Part shown: piece by piece, positions 1 through 11,142 of the stretch
How the letters are laid out: every line of letters starts with the position of its first letter
Numbering within the stretch: position 1 is the stretch's first letter
Source: Plicaturopsis crispa FD-325 SS-3
Taxonomy: Eukaryota; Basidiomycota; Agaricomycetes; Amylocorticiales; Amylocorticiaceae
Direction of reading: 5' to 3'
Assembly (NCBI GenBank): GCA_000827205.1
Contig: KN832554.1
Location: 2,132,892 to 2,196,891, forward strand
DNA: 64,000 nucleotides
The notes under the pieces: model-generated
Told to the model about the DNA's origin: nothing
The model's database searches: none
What the model saw: the letters and a program-made list of their open reading frames with translations, nothing else
Position numbers and translations under genes: made by a program

Positions 1-321
1 AACGGCCAAGTAGAGTACATATTTAAAGTAGTTGAAAACTGTGTTGCTATGTATGTAGTTAATCCAATGCAATTGATTTCAACATACTCTTAATATGTGC
101 CATAGTTCCCATAGTTCTAATAATCAGCGCCCAAAATCAGTGAAATTAGGCCTATCTATTACAGCTATAGGCCAACTATAACAAGCTATAAATGTATAAG
201 GCCAAAAAAGTGCAACTATATAGTAGGTACTACTCTAGGAAAGCTATTATTGCTATGACAACTATATAGCTAGAAAAGTCTACTATAGTTGCAAAAAATT
301 GGCTATAGCTCACTATAGTTC
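1..321. other. AT-rich sequence with recurring CTATAG-like words
   Basis: This stretch is far richer in A and T than the rest of the window. It repeats short words such as CTATAG, AACTATA and GCTATA about a dozen times, mostly between 150 and 320. No reading frame or RNA gene is visible. It abuts the downstream side of the Gag-like ORF, so it may be flank or non-coding sequence of that fossil element, but no terminal repeat can be shown because the window starts here. Confidence 0.5.
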
Positions 322-1329
322 TCAGGCTTTTTCCTGATGGAGCCCCTCTTCGTTGTCCTCGTGCGTGATCTGGACAACTTTCGCTGTGCGGGGCCCGCGC
401 GGGGTGTTGACTGTCGTTGAAGGGGTGCTGCGCGGGGAGAACGCTGCAGGCGCCAAGCGCGGTGTTCGAGGCTGGTAGTACGGGGTGTACGCCATGTGTT
501 GTTGCAGCTGTAACGGGATTGCCGGGGGCGGAAGGTTATCCCTGGCGTGCCAAAGTGCTGGCTGGTCATTCTGAACGGTGCCAGCAGTCGTCGAGTCTGC
601 TGGCTTGCCGGACATCGAGCTGCCCGTCTTCGCTCGCGCGTCCGCGACCCGCCACGCCGAAAGCCGCTCTATGGTCGTTACGAACGCTTCCCAGTCGCGG
701 ATGTCGTAGATCTTCTCCCCGAGGGCTTCCTTGAGTGTCTTTGGTAAGCCCTTCAACGCTGTCTCCACCGCGTCGCGTCCGGTCTCCCCTGCTGCGATCG
801 CGAGCCTGTGCTTCTCCCTCGCAAACTGCACGTGTTTGAAAGCCTTCACCCCCAACGCATCCTTCCCGAACTCTCCAACGTCCTCATCCTTGAGCGTCTT
901 GGCCTTGTACTCCTGAAAGCGAAGCTCAGCAGAGTCACCGACGCCGACGTCGTCGCAGTACTTCTTCGTCCACACCGCTTCAGCGTCATCGAGGTCATCT
1001 TTCGACGTACCTTCCGGCCACGTCGACGGCGCTAGCCAGAATGCCTTGGCGTCTCCAGTCAGAGTGCGCTCGAAGGCTTTCATAATCTTCTGCTTATGCT
1101 CCTCCTCGGAGGACGCGTCGGCCGCGTTGCGGTACGTAGCCCAGTGCTCGTAAGCTGCTGGGAGGTCATCCTCGTTGCCTCGGAACTGTGTTCTAGTGGG
1201 GATGGGCGGTCGGTGGGGTATGGTGTGCTGGGTGTCGCTTGACATGTTCTCGTATGTCGGGAAAGCGATGAATGAATGCTGGAGGGAAAGCTCGGAGGCT
1301 GTGTCGTCGAGTGCCGAGTCCGTGTTCAC
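322..1329 (-). mobile_element. Gag-like ORF of an LTR retrotransposon (Ty3/Gypsy-type), fossil fragment
   Basis: The frame encodes about 335 residues. An acidic and polar start is followed by a helical core of the retrotransposon Gag type. That core has an FRGNEDDLPAAYEHW segment, a W-containing 'GDAKAFW' step, a 'RFQEYK' stretch and a 'GLPKTLKEAL' segment, in the order usual for Ty3/Gypsy Gag. The C-terminal third is proline- and glutamine-rich and lacks an obvious zinc knuckle. No protease, reverse transcriptase, RNase H or integrase is seen nearby and no LTR pair is visible, so the element looks incomplete. Its age cannot be judged without related copies. The alternative is a host gene domesticated from Gag. 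Confidence 0.6.
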
Positions 1330-1509
1330 TGTCCTTTCTTCTGCTATTCTGGTTCTGTACTCTTCTCGTAGTTCTTTCTTGAATGCGGGCTCGAAGTCTA
1401 GAGGTGGGTTGTCGGTACCCGCTTTCGCCGAGTTCGCGGTCTGTCGCGGCAGATTGTCAAGAGTCGGCCCACTCTGGGCTAAGGGAACGGTGTGTGGCTA
1501 GACGGTCTG

Positions 1510-2973
1510 ATGCAAGTGAGACGGTCACACTCTCATCACCACTTGAGGAAGGGACGCCGGGGGACGAGCAAGGAGATGGTGGAACTGGTGAGATATGTGC
1601 TACGCGACTACGGGCTACGACATGTGAGGCTGCTGCCAAACAACTACAAACACAGATCGATCGGCTCAGCAGCCACAACGGAGAACGAGAATTCAGACAC
1701 AGAAGATGAGGACGCCGAAGGACCGAGTCTGAAGTATATCATGAATTGATGCTGCATCATACGGCTTGCGCTAACTACGTTACTTGCAGAAACGACCGGG
1801 TCTACGCGAGCTACCGAGAATTGATTCACTACATCCCTGAGGTTGTCACAAAGATCCTCTCCGAAGACATAACGATTCTGCAGCTGACCGCCTTTTATAA
1901 GCATGTGCGTTATACTATGCTTGGCCTTGTTGAGACACAGCTGACTGTGTGTAGACCACCGCGGGTGCGCGCGGTGCGCGCGGTGACGATATTCGTCGCT
2001 CTAAATGGATAATTATCTCCATAATTCAGAAGATTCATGGTCCGTTGAATCCGACCGTCGACATTCATAGCAGATCCGGTCGTGGTTTCCCTCATCCTGA
2101 TTGTGGTTTCTGGATATGCCCGGCTATGTACGACTGGAAAAATCCGGTGTAAGTCCATTCGTACTATGTTCTTCGTGTCGCTAAATCTGTATGTGCGGCT
2201 ATTTAGGGTACAAACCAAGATTCTTCAACACGACCCCGAATTCCCTGTCACAGCGGATCTTATGCCCAACCTCTGCTGGGACGAAGGAAAATATGACAAG
2301 CTCCACATTGAACACGGGTTCCTGCAGAGCATGATGCTCCTCCTCGTGAGTTCCTTTGACCCTCCGATGCCAGAATCTGACGAACAACTACGCGTTAGCT
2401 TTGGATGGCCTTGTTCCTAGGTCCCAGCTCCATCAACAACGACGCGCTCCCTCAAGAAACCGCTTCTACTCGTAATGCTCGTCGCCGTGGACAGGCACTA
2501 CCTCATGGCCATCGGAAATGTGTAGCCAAGTTAGGACACATAACATCGGTAACACCGCGCTCAATAGCGTATGTTGCCGTCATGGTGCGCCCCAAGCTTT
2601 CGGCTCTGGGATATTTCAGTCTGGCTAATACTTTTTTAAAGGCTCGGTTTGCACTGTCAAATGTCTCGGCATGGGGTATCTTCGACGGCTTTGATTACGA
2701 GGAATTTTATTGCTCGATCGTGGACTACTTTGAGAACCCGCCCGACGCCGCTGCGAAATCCAGGTGCGCGCACAAGCTTTCCTGGTGGAACAAGTAATGA
2801 GTTCTCGTTGTGTTCTCCTGACTCGTGTAGCTAACAACTTCTTCGTACACAGGAAGATCTTCGGCAGGCCATCCGCGGCTGTGACTCCGCCTCACACTCA
2901 CAGTTCTATTGCCGCAATGGCCGCTCAGCGCGAAGCTGAAGGTGAAGGTGCGGAGGCGTCCGACGAGGATTAG
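1510..2973 (+). CDS. DUF6698 family protein (seven exons)
   Basis: Function unknown. Splicing at 1734-1789, 1905-1954, 2149-2206, 2346-2398, 2585-2641 and 2794-2852 (50-59 nt, all GT-AG and in phase) gives a 376-residue protein. The start at 1510 is the first ATG in the frame; 1576 is an alternative. Family-like landmarks, recalled and not searched, are 'YRELIHYIPEV' near residue 85, 'GARGDDIRRSK' after intron 2, 'SGRGFPHPDCGFWICPA', 'TSVTPRSIAYVA' and the closing 'YCSIVDYFENPP...WWNKKIFG'. The 57-nt fifth intron is a multiple of three and could be mistaken for coding sequence; removing it restores 'YVAVMARFALS', as in relatives. The tail is acidic. The family is greatly expanded in mushroom genomes and no role is established. 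It lies head-to-head with a Gag-like fossil. Confidence 0.8.
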
Positions 2974-5763
2974 TGGGTTCGGACGTCGATTGGGTCCTGT
3001 ATAATTTATGTATAATTTACCGGTCAAATGCAAAAATCCGAGTCCCCCATTCTTTCTGCCGTGTGCATCGTGCGAAGCAATTAGTGGGTCGGGGTCAACA
3101 CATCGTAGCATCTGTCTGATGTTTATCACTCGCATAGCAGCTTGTGATAGGTTACCAAGCCGTGTAACATTTGTGAGCAAGGATGAAGGTACATCACAAT
3201 GGCAGATGTTTGGAGTACACACCGTCGTGCTAGTAATTGCGCATCTGTTGCTCGATTTAACGGCTTCTTAGTCGAGCCAATGGTAGCAGGACATTCCCAA
3301 TCTCTCGCGAAGTGGCGCGGACTACCAGTCTGTCCACCGTTGTTGAGGGATTGCTAACGATCGCCACTTTTGCACGCTTTGTGTAACGAAACGAACGATT
3401 ATAATCGGTTGTAAGCACATATATTCTACCTTGCAATAATGGCGTACATTGCAGACATTACGTCGAATATAATCGATTATAATATGATTGTAGTTTCCTC
3501 CTTGTTTTCCTGATGGTGAACGTGAAGAGGAAGCAAGTCCGAGCACGAATCAGCACGCGTACGAATGAGAACGCCGAACTCGGGAATTCTACGCTGCGAT
3601 ACGCGTTCTGTCAAGTTGAGCGATTCCTTGAACGACGGGTGTTGTCGACGTCACATGATTGCAATTGCAACTCGTACAGAGGATTATTTTCCTTTTCCTT
3701 GCAGACTTGCCATGGACAGCTCAATCGTATGTTCTGGCAACTTACGCTAACTTGAACGCAAAGTTAGCGTCTTTGTTTCTTCCTCTGCTTCCTGACACTG
3801 CGATCACCTCGAGCTTACGAGCTTAGGTCGGTCAAATTGACAGCAACACGGGTCGAGAGGTCTACTGTAGGATGTACTCCGGAGCTCAGCATGTCTCTTC
3901 CTCTGTCCTTACGCTCTCTACCTCCCCAGCGCACCTTCCATCGCTTAGCGACCTCCCGTGCAAATCGTACATTAGCTGGTCTTGTTTTATTCTTTTCTGT
4001 GGAACTTTGTTTTCGAGACGCAAGCTAATTACGATTCTCCCAGCCATCCCGTGTTCGCGCAAAATGTCAGTTTTGAATGTGAGTTCATCTCTCTCGCCTT
4101 AGCCTGAGCCCTGCCGCCTGACCCGCAAACTCGACACAACGAGACTGCGGGTGGAAGCAGGCGCACCCGCCGCTCGTCGATATCTTGCGACCGTCGCTAA
4201 ACACATTTTGTTTTGATGCACCCGAGGCGATGCGCTTTTGTAACGACTAGACGCAGCTATGTCGGGTATGTTTTCTTGCTTTTCTTTTTCTGCTCAGGAC
4301 CATAACGCTGGTAGGAAACGGTTGTGGCCCTCTTTCCTTTTATATCCTGTCTTGTTTCTTGTCATCTGTCGACACGTTTCCTAATGCACCTGACACACTG
4401 GCAGATAGGTCCCAAATGTCTGTGCAGAGGGTACGCCGACTCGGACGCACTCGTGAAAACATGCACGGCACTACGAGCGTTTCTGCGCGAATTAGGCTGT
4501 CTTACGCTGAAGTTCCTCACCCTCACTGTTTTTCGTTCTCGCTTCTCGCCAATATCCACCGCCTCGCGCTGTCTCGCCCCAGGCTTGAGTCTTTGACCCT
4601 GGTTCTTACCGGAATTCTGGAACACTTCCCGCCGAATCTTCTGCCATGAACTACAGGAAGCCTCCGCTTAGCCCTCAGCCGCTCCTGGCGCTCTTCGGCA
4701 TATCTGGCCTTTCTCAGCATACTCGCCAATGGTGTCACATCTGCGTTGAGACATCTGCACTGCACTTCTATGACTCTCGGGACGTCAATTATATTCAAAA
4801 TCATGATCTCGCGCGTCTGACTGCGGAGCGCCCGCCGCCCTCAGTTCTCTGAAATGCCTTGATCATGAAAGAGGTCCACTACTCGAGCAGGAGGTGAAAA
4901 GAAAGACGGGCAACGACGGCGTTACAGTAGGCTATGTGCCTGTCCGTGTTTTCGTCATACATCTGTACGTACACCAATCATATCATCTTCACAATTTGCC
5001 TCGATAACCGATCGTCATATCTCTATGTATGCAACGGCGGGGGGCGCATGCACATGCCACAGTGTTCCTCGGACACCCTGACACAATCGTATATATGCCT
5101 CACTGCCCTGGTACACGTCACCTCGAATTTCCTCCGGAGACTCCAATTCTGTCCCCAAAGTGTGCGTATATATTCATCTTTCCGGTTTACCGTGCTTCGG
5201 GTATACTAACATGGTGTTCTCCCGAACAGATAAGGAACGCATGTTTATGCTCAATATCCGTACTTCCGCCCGTGTAGCTACTTCTGTTTCGCGCTTGTAT
5301 TCTACGTCCTTCGTTATTTGTGACCACGATTCAACTTGCAGGGGAGATAGTCACAATTTTTGTGGCACGGGCATCGGTCGACGCAGAGGAGAGTGAACAC
5401 TAGGACTGCCTTTTTGGGCCATCAAGTATTGTCTCCGAGATTTCTGAACGCGTGACGAGGTTGCCAACTCGTGTTCACCTTTTGTTTTCCCCACATAATA
5501 TCGAACCTTCTTCGTTCTTGCTTCGTTCCCTCTTGTTTTCAGTACACGGGCTGCCCGCTCTCCAAGATTTCTCTCACCTGGCCAACTGAGAAGTAATTGT
5601 CGTACTCTCGGTTGTCGCATCTGTTATTGTCCGGCGCGTCTATATATCTTCGTGCCTTAGGATACGTGAACTTCAAGCGTTCGTGGCGTGTTCGTCCTTT
5701 TCTTTGGCACTGTAGCCCAGGCACATCCACTTACAGGCGCTGTCACATAGCTCGCCATAAGTC
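2974..5763. other. 2.8-kb stretch without a recognisable gene
   Basis: Reading frames here are short, overlapping and compositionally random, and none gives a recognisable domain or a convincing intron pattern. Around 3395-3490 there are several AT-rich words of the ATTATAATCG type in both orientations. Pyrimidine-rich tracts near 3890-4110 and 4260-4380 resemble fungal promoter or leader DNA, but no gene follows close enough to claim one. A short rapidly evolving gene or a non-coding RNA could be missed. Confidence 0.5.
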
Positions 5764-6451
5764 ATGCCCTTCACTGACCCCGACGCGTCTACCACGGCAA
5801 CCTCGTCGAGCGCACCGCCGCCAACCCACTTTCCACCCCCAAGCAACAGTCGGATCGTAGCCTTGAGCGTCACGATTGGCGTCGTCACTGCGCTCATCAT
5901 CTTAGGCGGCACATATGTGTACTTGCGCCTGCGCAAAAAGCCTGCAGTTACCGACACTGGGGACGTCGACGTAGTGTATCCCTCGGGCAGGGCGTCGACC
6001 TTGCTGGATCGCACTCATCCGGCGGCACGAATCACCCCATTCGGGTCACCTGGAGGCGAGATACCGAGATTCTCAGATGGTTCGTCTACGTGGCACCTTC
6101 AATGCTAGTTCAAGCGTTTACACTGAGGCTTCCCCAGCATACGTCCCTGGCGCAAACATGCGCGTTGCGCGCCGCCTCGAGGACGGGTCTTGGACATTCG
6201 AGGATCCACAGCAATCGAACTGGACTACGTTTGGGGGGAACTCAGAATCAGACCTCCCTCCTCTCTCACCGTCTCCTTCATCGCAGGGTTACCGGTCGAA
6301 GGAGCAAGAGGCACGCATGAAGACCTCGTCACATGGGTATCTAGGGGCAGACCATATTGAGCTAGTGCCGCCGCCTGCATATAGCGCCAGTGTGGATGGA
6401 TCGTCTGTTTCGGGGGATGACCGGTCAGAAGGACATAGCCATGGTAGTTGA
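5764..6451 (+). CDS. Single-pass membrane protein, unknown function
   Basis: Two exons with an intron at 6080-6137 (58 nt, in phase) give about 209 residues. The first 35 residues are rich in Ser, Thr and Pro. A hydrophobic helix follows (about residues 38-60, IVALSVTIGVVTALIILGG), then a basic stop-transfer stretch (RLRKKP). The remaining 145 residues are polar and proline-rich, with 'HPAARITPFG', 'GANMRVARRLEDGSWTFEDP' and 'VPPPAYSA'. There is no cleavable signal peptide. The layout suggests a type III plasma-membrane protein with a short outer segment and a long cytoplasmic tail. PPPAY matches a PPxY-type WW-domain ligand, so ubiquitin-ligase-directed trafficking is possible but is inference. 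Similar serine/proline-rich single-helix proteins are common in Agaricomycetes and lack an assigned role. Confidence 0.75.
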
Positions 6452-6935
6452 TATAGTCGTGAGCATATCTCCATGAATCTTTTTCTTCGTTGATTTTTCC
6501 TTTTTACTAGGTTTTCTTAGGGCTTCCATGACCTGCAAATACTTGCTTTCATGCTACTTAGTATGGTTCTCTTTGCTCTGTTTTCAATTTGCTTTCGAGC
6601 TATGTACAAGACATTCACATTGCATTCACAAGACCAAATAATTTATCCGCGGCCAGTTGATTAATATCTTACATTCGTGCGCCCACATATCCATGGTTCA
6701 AATACTCATCCTGACCTTCCTTTGCACACTCGTGTCCAAAGTAAGGCGCGAGCTTAGCTCTCTGGCGTCGAACGTTACGCCACCCAATCCCGATATCCGA
6801 TGACTCCGGAGCCAGCCGGAGTCGTGACATGTTGACAACTTGCCTCTTGCTAACAATTCGCGTATTCTTCAGGTTTAGTACGCGCTCGCCGCTGAACGCA
6901 CATCGACGCGTCTATAGAAGGACGCAAACAATACA
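6452..6935. other. Intergenic, nothing recognised
   Basis: This lies between two genes on the same strand. It should hold the terminator of the membrane-protein gene and the promoter of the next gene. No repeat, RNA gene or reading frame of note is seen. Confidence 0.6.
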
Positions 6936-8643
6936 ATGAGTTGGTCTCTCGATCCGCGCAGACCTGATCCTGCGAAGAACCCTGAAGGATGGTACAAGTT
7001 TTGGGAGGAAGAACTCGAATGGAGTTTCTCGCGTCCTTGGGAACGTCTTGTTAAGGCGAGTAGTATTTAACTTATATATCGTTCCAGACAAGTTGATTGG
7101 GGCCTCTGCATTTGTTTTGCACAGGATTCTGAGCCTCAGGACGTCAGTCAAGCCATGGTCTCGCACATGCGACTGCTGCGAACTCAAATAGGAAGCCTCA
7201 GCCAGCAACTTTCGAAGCTATACGTTACCATGCACTCCCGAGATACGCCCATAGAAAATCTATGGAAAGACAAGGGGGTCAAGGGACGCGAGGATCTACT
7301 TGTAGAATCGTTAGTTTCACAGACTAGCCTTCCTGGACACGAAGATTATTGGCAGTAAGTGGTCAACGTGGCCGCTTCATCATATCCTCTCTCACTTCAG
7401 TGTCCGTGTGTACCCACAGATTTTGTCCTGAAGTGACGAAGAAAAGCATGTGCTCGGGAGACGGGGAAGGACTCATCAATGTACTGAAGCATTTCATCGT
7501 CACTGATATACAAGGCAAGCCACCTACAAACTTTCCTATCCTAAAACATCCGGACGTCTGGCGTCTCTTCGACTTCAGCCCAGACGATGCGGCAGAGGCC
7601 AAGCGGCCAAAACACGTACAAGCATATCACGACGTTGTTCTCGTCGTCCGGCATTACTTCCTGGTACACGTAGTTTTGTCTGTGCTCTCACGGCTGGTGA
7701 GTCATGAGCTACATCATTGGGATTACCGTTAAGCGCCCTATGCAAGGTTGGAGTCAATGTCAACACCACCTATCTAAAGGCGCCCAAGACAGACAAGAAG
7801 GCTATAAAACACGGGAGAGGTATGCTTGCGGTGTCTTATTCTATATAGAAATTCATCTTGGAGTGCTCCAGCCGTAGACCCTAATCCTCTCCCGAAGTAT
7901 GTATACGACCTTGTGGACCAGAAGGCCAAACACGAACGGGCCACGGCTAAGGAGAACGCAGACAAGCTGATGGATTGGTGCTATTACTGCAATAAAACTG
8001 GTATGACCATGTGCTTCGCGCGACCCATACATATGTTTGAACAGCCTTTCATTGCCAGCTCCCATCGTCGAAAAGCGCATGATGTGCTGCAGCGGTTGCA
8101 AGAAGGTCGGAAGGCAGGTGACATACTGCAGCCGGTCAGTGTTTTTACCTTCTCTCTCCGTTCTCGTTGACCTTGACACGGGTATTACTTAGTGAATGCC
8201 AAATAAAAGATTACAAGACGGGGACGCCGCCACACAAGGTCATCTGCTCGAAGATCCTCGAGACGTCTGCTCTTCCAACGGAGGAAGATGACCCCTTCCC
8301 ACTGTACACCTCGAAACCGTCTCCCGAGCTCCTCTTGCAGGTGTATTTTCTCCGGCGCGATGGACCCAAGTGGGATTATCATCTTGTCCTACCAGGCGGC
8401 CGCCAAACGCGCATGCGTAAATTTCACGGCGGTGCGGCCGACATATTCCTCGAAGCTCGGGCAAAGGCGATGAGGGAGCAGGATAAGGTTGGTGTCGCAA
8501 TTATGCGATATATGCTCGGCGAAGATAGCGAGAAGCAATTAGAGAAAGAATACGAAGTTGATATGAAGGAATGCTTTGCGATCGCAGAGGCGCATCCGCG
8601 TTTCACGGCCGCTCGTGAATACAAGGTCGTAAATGCCTGGTAA
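6936..8643 (+). CDS. Unrecognised multi-exon protein
   Basis: I do not recognise a family. Start ATG 6936 opens with 'MSWSLDPRRPDPAKNPEGW'. Exons run to 7049 or 7055, then 7125-7354, 7420-7696, 7747-7819, 7878 to about 8134, and about 8193-8643. Most junctions keep phase, but the junction near 8134/8193 could not be matched with ordinary GT-AG sites and needs transcript support. The first intron can use GT at 7050 or a GC donor at 7056 (AAG|GCGAGT), both in phase. The product is about 450-470 residues, charged, soluble and mostly helical, without a signal peptide or membrane segment. A pair of cysteines (WCYYCNKTGMTMC) could bind metal. The stop is TAA 8641. A splice that looks valid after codon 568-like position 8639 would itself create TGA at the junction (see findings). 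Confidence 0.6.
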
Positions 8644-9102
8644 GAAGCTCTAATTTGTGTTTGTGGGCTCTCCTGCCAATGGCTAATTGTGGTTTCACTC
8701 AACAGATATCGTTCTAGAGTCGGGTTAGCTGCGGAAACGCTCTGGCGTCTCGCCTCTCACGTCAACGTGCTTACCCAGTACCTGGGCCAGTAGTGTAATC
8801 TAAAGTCAGCCGTCCACTTATCACATCGCGTATACTACCACGAACCGCTGTCTAACTATTCAAAAGGACTACCAAATATCTTGTTCATGGTCAAGGGAAG
8901 GTGTCGGACTACGCACATGTCGTCTGATTGGGATCTCATTGATTCTCAAGCTTTCAAGAGACAAGATACTCGCGACTGGTGCACGACGGCCTCTGAGGTG
9001 ATGCTCCTTGGCGCTTAGCAGTGCACACAGAATGATATAAAGCAACAAATTCATGCCTTCGAACTATAACGCACATATTATTGGATTTAGTAGTACTTCT
9101 CT
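8644..9102. other. Intergenic, with an open frame that may be an abandoned last exon (8707-8793)
   Basis: Between the convergent genes lies a 29-codon open frame beginning YRSRVGLAAETLWRL and ending in TAG at 8791. It directly follows a good acceptor (CAACAG at 8700-8705) with a CTAAT branch-like word upstream. It resembles a terminal exon of the preceding gene, but joining it there produces a stop codon. Nothing else is seen to 9102. Confidence 0.4.
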
Positions 9103-11142
9103 CTAATCCTCATCCCAGTTCCCTGCTTGCTGCGGCACCTTCGGCCCTCCCGCAGGCTTACTCATGATGATGCTGTCCACACTCAGCACTGAGACGGCAG
9201 CTTCGGTGGCTAGCTTGATCGACCATGTCTTGGCCGCAAGGGAGTCGAGGATTTTGTGCTCGGTCGCCAAAAGGGTGCCATCAGTCTCCGCCTGTGGAAA
9301 TATGTCAGATTTAGCGGGCATGTAAACGCATAAAGTCACTGACCTCGACGTCGACACCCCACGCCTCGCCGCCCTTCTCTTCGTGCTTGGCCCACAGCCT
9401 ACTGAGCACTTCATTGCCCTCCGCCCCACCGAGCGCATTCTCGGCCAATGTCCGTGGTACTACCTCCAGGGCAGTCGCATACCGCTTGACGGCATGCTGT
9501 GAGAGACCCTTCAGGCCGCTTCCATAGACCTCCACCCTCTTGGCAAGCTCCAACTCCGAAGCTCCAGCACCGGGTACTAGACGCGCGTCCTTGAGCAGCG
9601 ATTTGATCACATTGACGCCGTCATCGATGGCGCGCTCGAGGTCGTCGAGGTGGTTTGACGTGGCACCACGCAGGACGATGGTAGCTGTCCGCGTCTTCTC
9701 CCCCTTGCCATCGAAACCGGCGTCGCCGTCGACGAGTTGCCGCAGCACAGTGACACGATCACCGCCAACCTCGATGGTCTCAAACACATCGACGAAGCCA
9801 GCCTCTTCTGGCGTGGGGGCGCCCATACGCGCAAGAGGGGTCGCATTGACCACGCGGCAGAGCCGCCGTAGCTCGAATTTGGAGAGGACCTTCAGCACAG
9901 CGATGTTGAATCGGTTGAGGTAGTGGAGGGCAAGCTCGCCAACGCTGGAGCCGGCGATTATGACTCGGACGCCAGAGTCTGCGATCTCTTTGAAGATCTA
10001 ACGTGGTGTAAGGAAGGAGGGTCGGGAACTCGTAGTGTACCATACGCACTTTTTCAAGATGCTTCTCTTCGCCTGTTGTAAAGTTGAGCATCTCATCAGC
10101 GTTCTTGATCAATACAGTGCCCTTTGTTTCCGTCTGCGCAACGTCGAGTGCCGAGGTGAACACTGCCACTTTGCATTTCGATACTTTTTTGACCGTGCCT
10201 GCAAAATCTACATGAGGATCGGTCAATTTGCATGAAATTCAGGCATACCTTCAGGTTCCCGACCGAACACCATTCCCTGAACGACTTTACTTCCAGCCAA
10301 ACTTCCGCCCATTATTTTTACGACGCGAACGTTGTCAACATTGAAGTTTTTGGGATTGTTTGGCATGACCGCCAATGCAGCCTCTGCGACGAGAGATGCT
10401 AGCGTGTCTTCGTAGCCGTACTGCTTCGATGCAATAGCCGGCTTGAGAGCTTCTGCTAGTGTTGTATGTGTGAAGGGAGATGGTAGGCTAGATGTCGAAA
10501 GATCTATGGCAGAATCGTTTAGACGACATTACTGAGGGGAAGGGCCCACGCACTTTGAAGTTCCGTGACTGCTTTGACACAGGCGAGCTCGTAGCCCTTG
10601 ATGATCTCACTTGGATGGAGGCCCATGATGAGGAGGTGCTCCGATTTCTTCAAGAGTTCGCCGGCAAGAATGATCACCATGTTCGTCGCGTCGCCCATCT
10701 GGCAAGGGATAAGTCCTCCCCTGTACAATAGCTGATTTTCGAGATGCGTACCTCCGATTCCTGAGCTTGAGATGCCATTACGAGTAGCTTCGCCGCAGGA
10801 TGAACGACCTCAACTTCCCGAATGATTGTCGCAGCATCTGAGGTAACGAACAGCCGACCAAGGTGGTTGATCAGGAGCTTATTCCGGCCTGCGATGACTG
10901 TGAGCGTGTCGTATGAGACGCGAATGCAATCCAACATACCGTTAGGTCCAAAACTTGTCCGTACAAGATCAGATAACTCGGACACCGCCTGGATATTGCG
11001 CAGAACGGCGTCCTCGATTCCCTGCAGGTGCTGAGAAGAGGTCAGCGTCGTTTCTTGGGATTTAACGTCGATGAGCTGTACACACCTTATAGCCATCCTT
11101 AAAGAGCTGAAGGTTATTGTTTTTGGGTACTTTGAGCGACAT
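9103..11142 (-). CDS. CCT8: T-complex chaperonin subunit theta (CCT8)
   Basis: Encodes one of the eight subunits of the cytosolic TRiC/CCT ring that folds actin, tubulin and other substrates with ATP. The start 'MSLKVPKNNNLQLFKDGYK' is at 11142; the first intron is 11031-11085 and further short introns follow. Group II chaperonin features are visible in order: 'VRTSFGPNGM' (equatorial phosphate loop), a 'GDATNMV' motif where the family usually reads GDGT, apical 'NVRVVKIMGGSLAGSKVVQGMVFGREPEG', 'GATSNHLDDLERAIDD', 'LVPGAGASELELAKRV', and the terminal 'VDSIIMSKPAGGPKV' nucleotide-site segment. Spliced length is about 550 residues, as expected. 'HLQGIEDAVLRNIQAV' and 'GLHPSEIIKGYELA' identify theta over other subunits. 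It is convergent with the unknown gene at 6.9-8.6 kb. Sure of the family, fairly sure of the subunit. Confidence 0.93.

Noticed and set aside
4324-4649. Overlapping 90-96-codon frames in the 3-5.7 kb gap
   Set aside because: Three frames on both strands are equally open, which is expected by chance in GC-balanced DNA; none shows a domain.
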